Shown one piece after another: positions 61,999 to 64,000 of a stretch of 64,000 bases of DNA. The stretch's first letter is position 1, and each line of letters opens with the position of its first letter. The stretch comes from Chryseobacterium formosense (GTDB lineage: Bacteria > Bacteroidota > Bacteroidia > Flavobacteriales > Weeksellaceae): positions 372,001 through 436,000 of the forward strand of contig NZ_FPAP01000002.1 in assembly GCF_900116415.1 (NCBI RefSeq), read 5' to 3'. The notes under the pieces were generated by a model, which worked only from the letters and a program-made list of their open reading frames with translations, was not told the origin of the DNA and searched no databases. The position numbers and the translations under genes are program-made.

Positions 61999-63843
61999 TT
62001 ATGATGAATAATCTCTTAACAATTCTCTGTAGCTCATAAGAATTGTTGATTTTGAAATAAATCCGATGAATTGGTTTTTATCATTTACTACGGGTAAATT
62101 CCACACGGCGGTATCATCAAACATTTTAAGAATTTCCAATGGCTGATTTTCCGGATGAATAATTGCCGGAGGCGTTTTCATGATCTGAATAATCGTTGCC
62201 GAAACTTCATCGTTTGTAAACAGATAAGGTCGTATATCATCCAATGTTAAGATTCCTCTTAAAGTTTTTTGATCATCAACAACTGCAAAAATATTCTTGT
62301 TGCCATTTTTTACCAGTTCAAACAGTTCTGTAATTGGGGCATTCTCTGAAACCGCTTGCGAATATCGGTCGATAAAATCTTCGGTTTTTAAAGTAAATAA
62401 TAAATTTTCATCATGTTTGTTGGTGAAAATTTTTCCCTGATCGGCTAATGATTTTAATTCTGGCGAAATAGGAGAGAACCATTTAGCAATTAAATATGCC
62501 ATAATTGAAACAATCATCAGCGGAATAAACAGATCGTAACCAAAACTGGATTCTGCAATTAGAAAAATAGCCGTGAGAGGAGCGTACATCACACCGCTCA
62601 TCGTTCCTGCCATTCCGACCAGGACAAGATTGGTAACCGGAACGTTTTCAAAACCTAATTGTTGGCAAATAATCGCAAATAAATATCCGACAGTACCGCC
62701 TGCAAAGAGGGAAGGTGCAAAATTACCACCGTTTCCGCCACTGAAAATAGTGAAAGAAGTAGCAAAAGCTTTTAATATTAAAACCAAAACCAAGAAAATG
62801 ATGATCGTAAAATTTTTGATCTCAAAATATCTGAACAAACTATTTTCTATGATGGAATGCGTGTTTCCATTGGTAAAAGCTTTTACGGTATCATAACCTT
62901 CTCCGAAAAGAGGCGGAAAAAGCACACATAATAACGATAAAACTGCACCGCCAAACATTGCTTTTCTTAAACGGGATAGTTTTAACTTTTTAATAAAATG
63001 TTCAACCTTTTGGGAAATCACCACAAAATATCTTGCGTACAAACCACTGAAAATTCCTAAAATCAAATAATAAGGAACGTTGAGATAATTAAAAGCTTCT
63101 CTTGTATAAAACCTGAAAAGCACATCTTCCTGAAGTAAAATCCGGGACAGTAAACTTCCGCAGACCGCTGCAACGACCAAAGGAATGAAATCGGTAAACA
63201 CAACACCGGTCAATAAAATTTCAAAAGCAAACATGATTCCTGCAATCGGCGCATTAAAAGCTGAAGCAATTCCTGCTGTTGCGCCTGCAGCAAGCAAAAG
63301 TGTTCTTTCTTTATAGCTTAAACGGTATGTCTGTGCATAATTGGAACCAATGGCAGCTCCTGTAACGGCGATCGGGCTTTCAAGACCTGCGGAACCACCA
63401 AAGCTCACTGTAATGGCGCTTTGGATAATCTGAGAGTACATTTTTACTGAAGATACAATGCTTGAGTTTTGTGCTATTTCATATAAAATTGCTCCGATGC
63501 CTTTTCTGTCTTGTCCTTTAAAGATTGTAAGAACAACCAAAGTGGTAAGAACAATTCCTAAGAACGGAAATATAATGTAGAATAAGATCTGATATTCAAA
63601 ATGAACTTTGGTAGTAATAAAATAATGAATATTGTGAACCAGAGTTTTCAGGATTACTCCTGCCAAACCTGCGGTGCAGCCTACGAGAATTCCGGATAAA
63701 ACCAGGAATTGATTTCGGCTAAGTCTGTTGTTTAACCAGTGAAGGATGAGCTCGTAGCTGCGTGCTTTTTCGAGCCCATACTTTTGAAAGTCTCTTTTAA
63801 ACTTCAAAAAGCTCAGAAACTTTTTTTTATTATGAATATTCAC
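61999..63843 (-). CDS. ClC chloride channel/antiporter with C-terminal CBS pair
   Basis: A 614-residue ClC protein starting at GTG (63843). Key motifs are GSAGLESP (151-157 region, with the gating Glu155), and GGNFAPSLFAGGTVG in the second half, plus RKGIGAILY near the N-terminal half. The last 140 residues carry two CBS domains (FIDRYSQAVSENAPITELFE and LRGILTLDDIRPYLF, then KTPPAIIHPENQPLEILK). CBS pairs sense adenosyl ligands or ionic strength. Chloride/proton exchange or a channel role is family-based. A TAAATTTG-like -7 box on the minus strand is at 63884-63891, without a spaced -33. Confidence 0.93.
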   Translation of the reverse strand: MNIHNKKKFLSFLKFKRDFQKYGLEKARSYELILHWLNNRLSRNQFLVLSGILVGCTAGLAGVILKTLVHNIHYFITTKVHFEYQILFYIIFPFLGIVLTTLVVLTIFKGQDRKGIGAILYEIAQNSSIVSSVKMYSQIIQSAITVSFGGSAGLESPIAVTGAAIGSNYAQTYRLSYKERTLLLAAGATAGIASAFNAPIAGIMFAFEILLTGVVFTDFIPLVVAAVCGSLLSRILLQEDVLFRFYTREAFNYLNVPYYLILGIFSGLYARYFVVISQKVEHFIKKLKLSRLRKAMFGGAVLSLLCVLFPPLFGEGYDTVKAFTNGNTHSIIENSLFRYFEIKNFTIIIFLVLVLILKAFATSFTIFSGGNGGNFAPSLFAGGTVGYLFAIICQQLGFENVPVTNLVLVGMAGTMSGVMYAPLTAIFLIAESSFGYDLFIPLMIVSIMAYLIAKWFSPISPELKSLADQGKIFTNKHDENLLFTLKTEDFIDRYSQAVSENAPITELFELVKNGNKNIFAVVDDQKTLRGILTLDDIRPYLFTNDEVSATIIQIMKTPPAIIHPENQPLEILKMFDDTAVWNLPVVNDKNQFIGFISKSTILMSYRELLRDYSS

Positions 63844-64000
63844 CGGCTTAGATTTTAGAAGTGAGTTGAAATGAGAAGAAACGCAAATTTAGGGAATATT
63901 TTTCAGGCAGAGATATCGTGATTTCAATTCTTTATTGATTGACCCGAATACGGAATCTGATTATTTAATGTTCTGATTATTATGCAAATAATTTTAGGTA

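Overview
The window looks like chromosomal DNA of a Bacteroidota bacterium, most likely a Flavobacteriales/Weeksellaceae member close to Chryseobacterium (inference; no search could be run). Reasons: AT-rich DNA with A-rich leaders instead of strong Shine-Dalgarno sites, -33 TTG / -7 TAnnTTTG promoters, two SusC/SusD pairs, a secreted protease with a type IX secretion sorting domain, bacillithiol synthesis (BshC), a GYDIA-type GHMP kinase, a Porin_10-like protein and many short intergenic repeats of the kind common in that group.

Layout. 1-21800 is a surface polysaccharide locus, mostly on the minus strand. It holds a partial AsnB-like amidotransferase, an NDP-sugar epimerase-like protein, a polytopic membrane protein, nine glycosyltransferases or candidates (GT2, GT4, GT8, GT32-like, unclassified), three acyltransferase-3 proteins, a SAM methyltransferase overlapping wzt, the Wzm/Wzt ABC exporter, and the precursor genes rfbA, rfbB and ugd. 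The Wzt with a C-terminal extension next to a methyltransferase suggests a methyl-capped, ABC-exported glycan. 22000-26940 is the rimP-nusA-infB operon, with a consensus promoter, a leader terminator and a possible leader peptide. 27131-35645 looks accessory: a secreted protein preceded by nine TATAAAA copies, an S8 protease with a T9SS tail, and a SusC/SusD/lipoprotein cluster. 35687-45118 is mainly core: porin, bshC, a LysM/periplasmic-binding fusion, fabD, GHMP kinase, pckA and aroQ.

45397-50035 is a SAM-I riboswitch with its own promoter in front of a second SusC/SusD pair, implying an outer-membrane uptake system controlled by S-adenosylmethionine. 50352-55840 is metal and redox handling: a Fur-family regulator, a Zn/Cd-type P1B ATPase, a small CxGKCY protein, a YHS lipoprotein, SCO, an exported superoxide dismutase, and a frameshifted second copy of the CxGKCY protein. 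56096-58037 is an Fsr-like MFS exporter with a FadR/GntR regulator; both genes are preceded by the same 21-bp sequence.

58106-63843 holds rpsT with two identical tRNA-Glu genes behind it, a hypothetical protein with its own promoter, a lipoprotein plus CPA2 antiporter, and a ClC channel with CBS domains. Intergenic spaces carry several families of short imperfect repeats. The strongest candidates for something undescribed are the riboswitch-controlled SusC/SusD pair, the heptanucleotide array touching a start codon, and the CxGKCY/YHS/SCO/SOD cluster with its decayed paralog.
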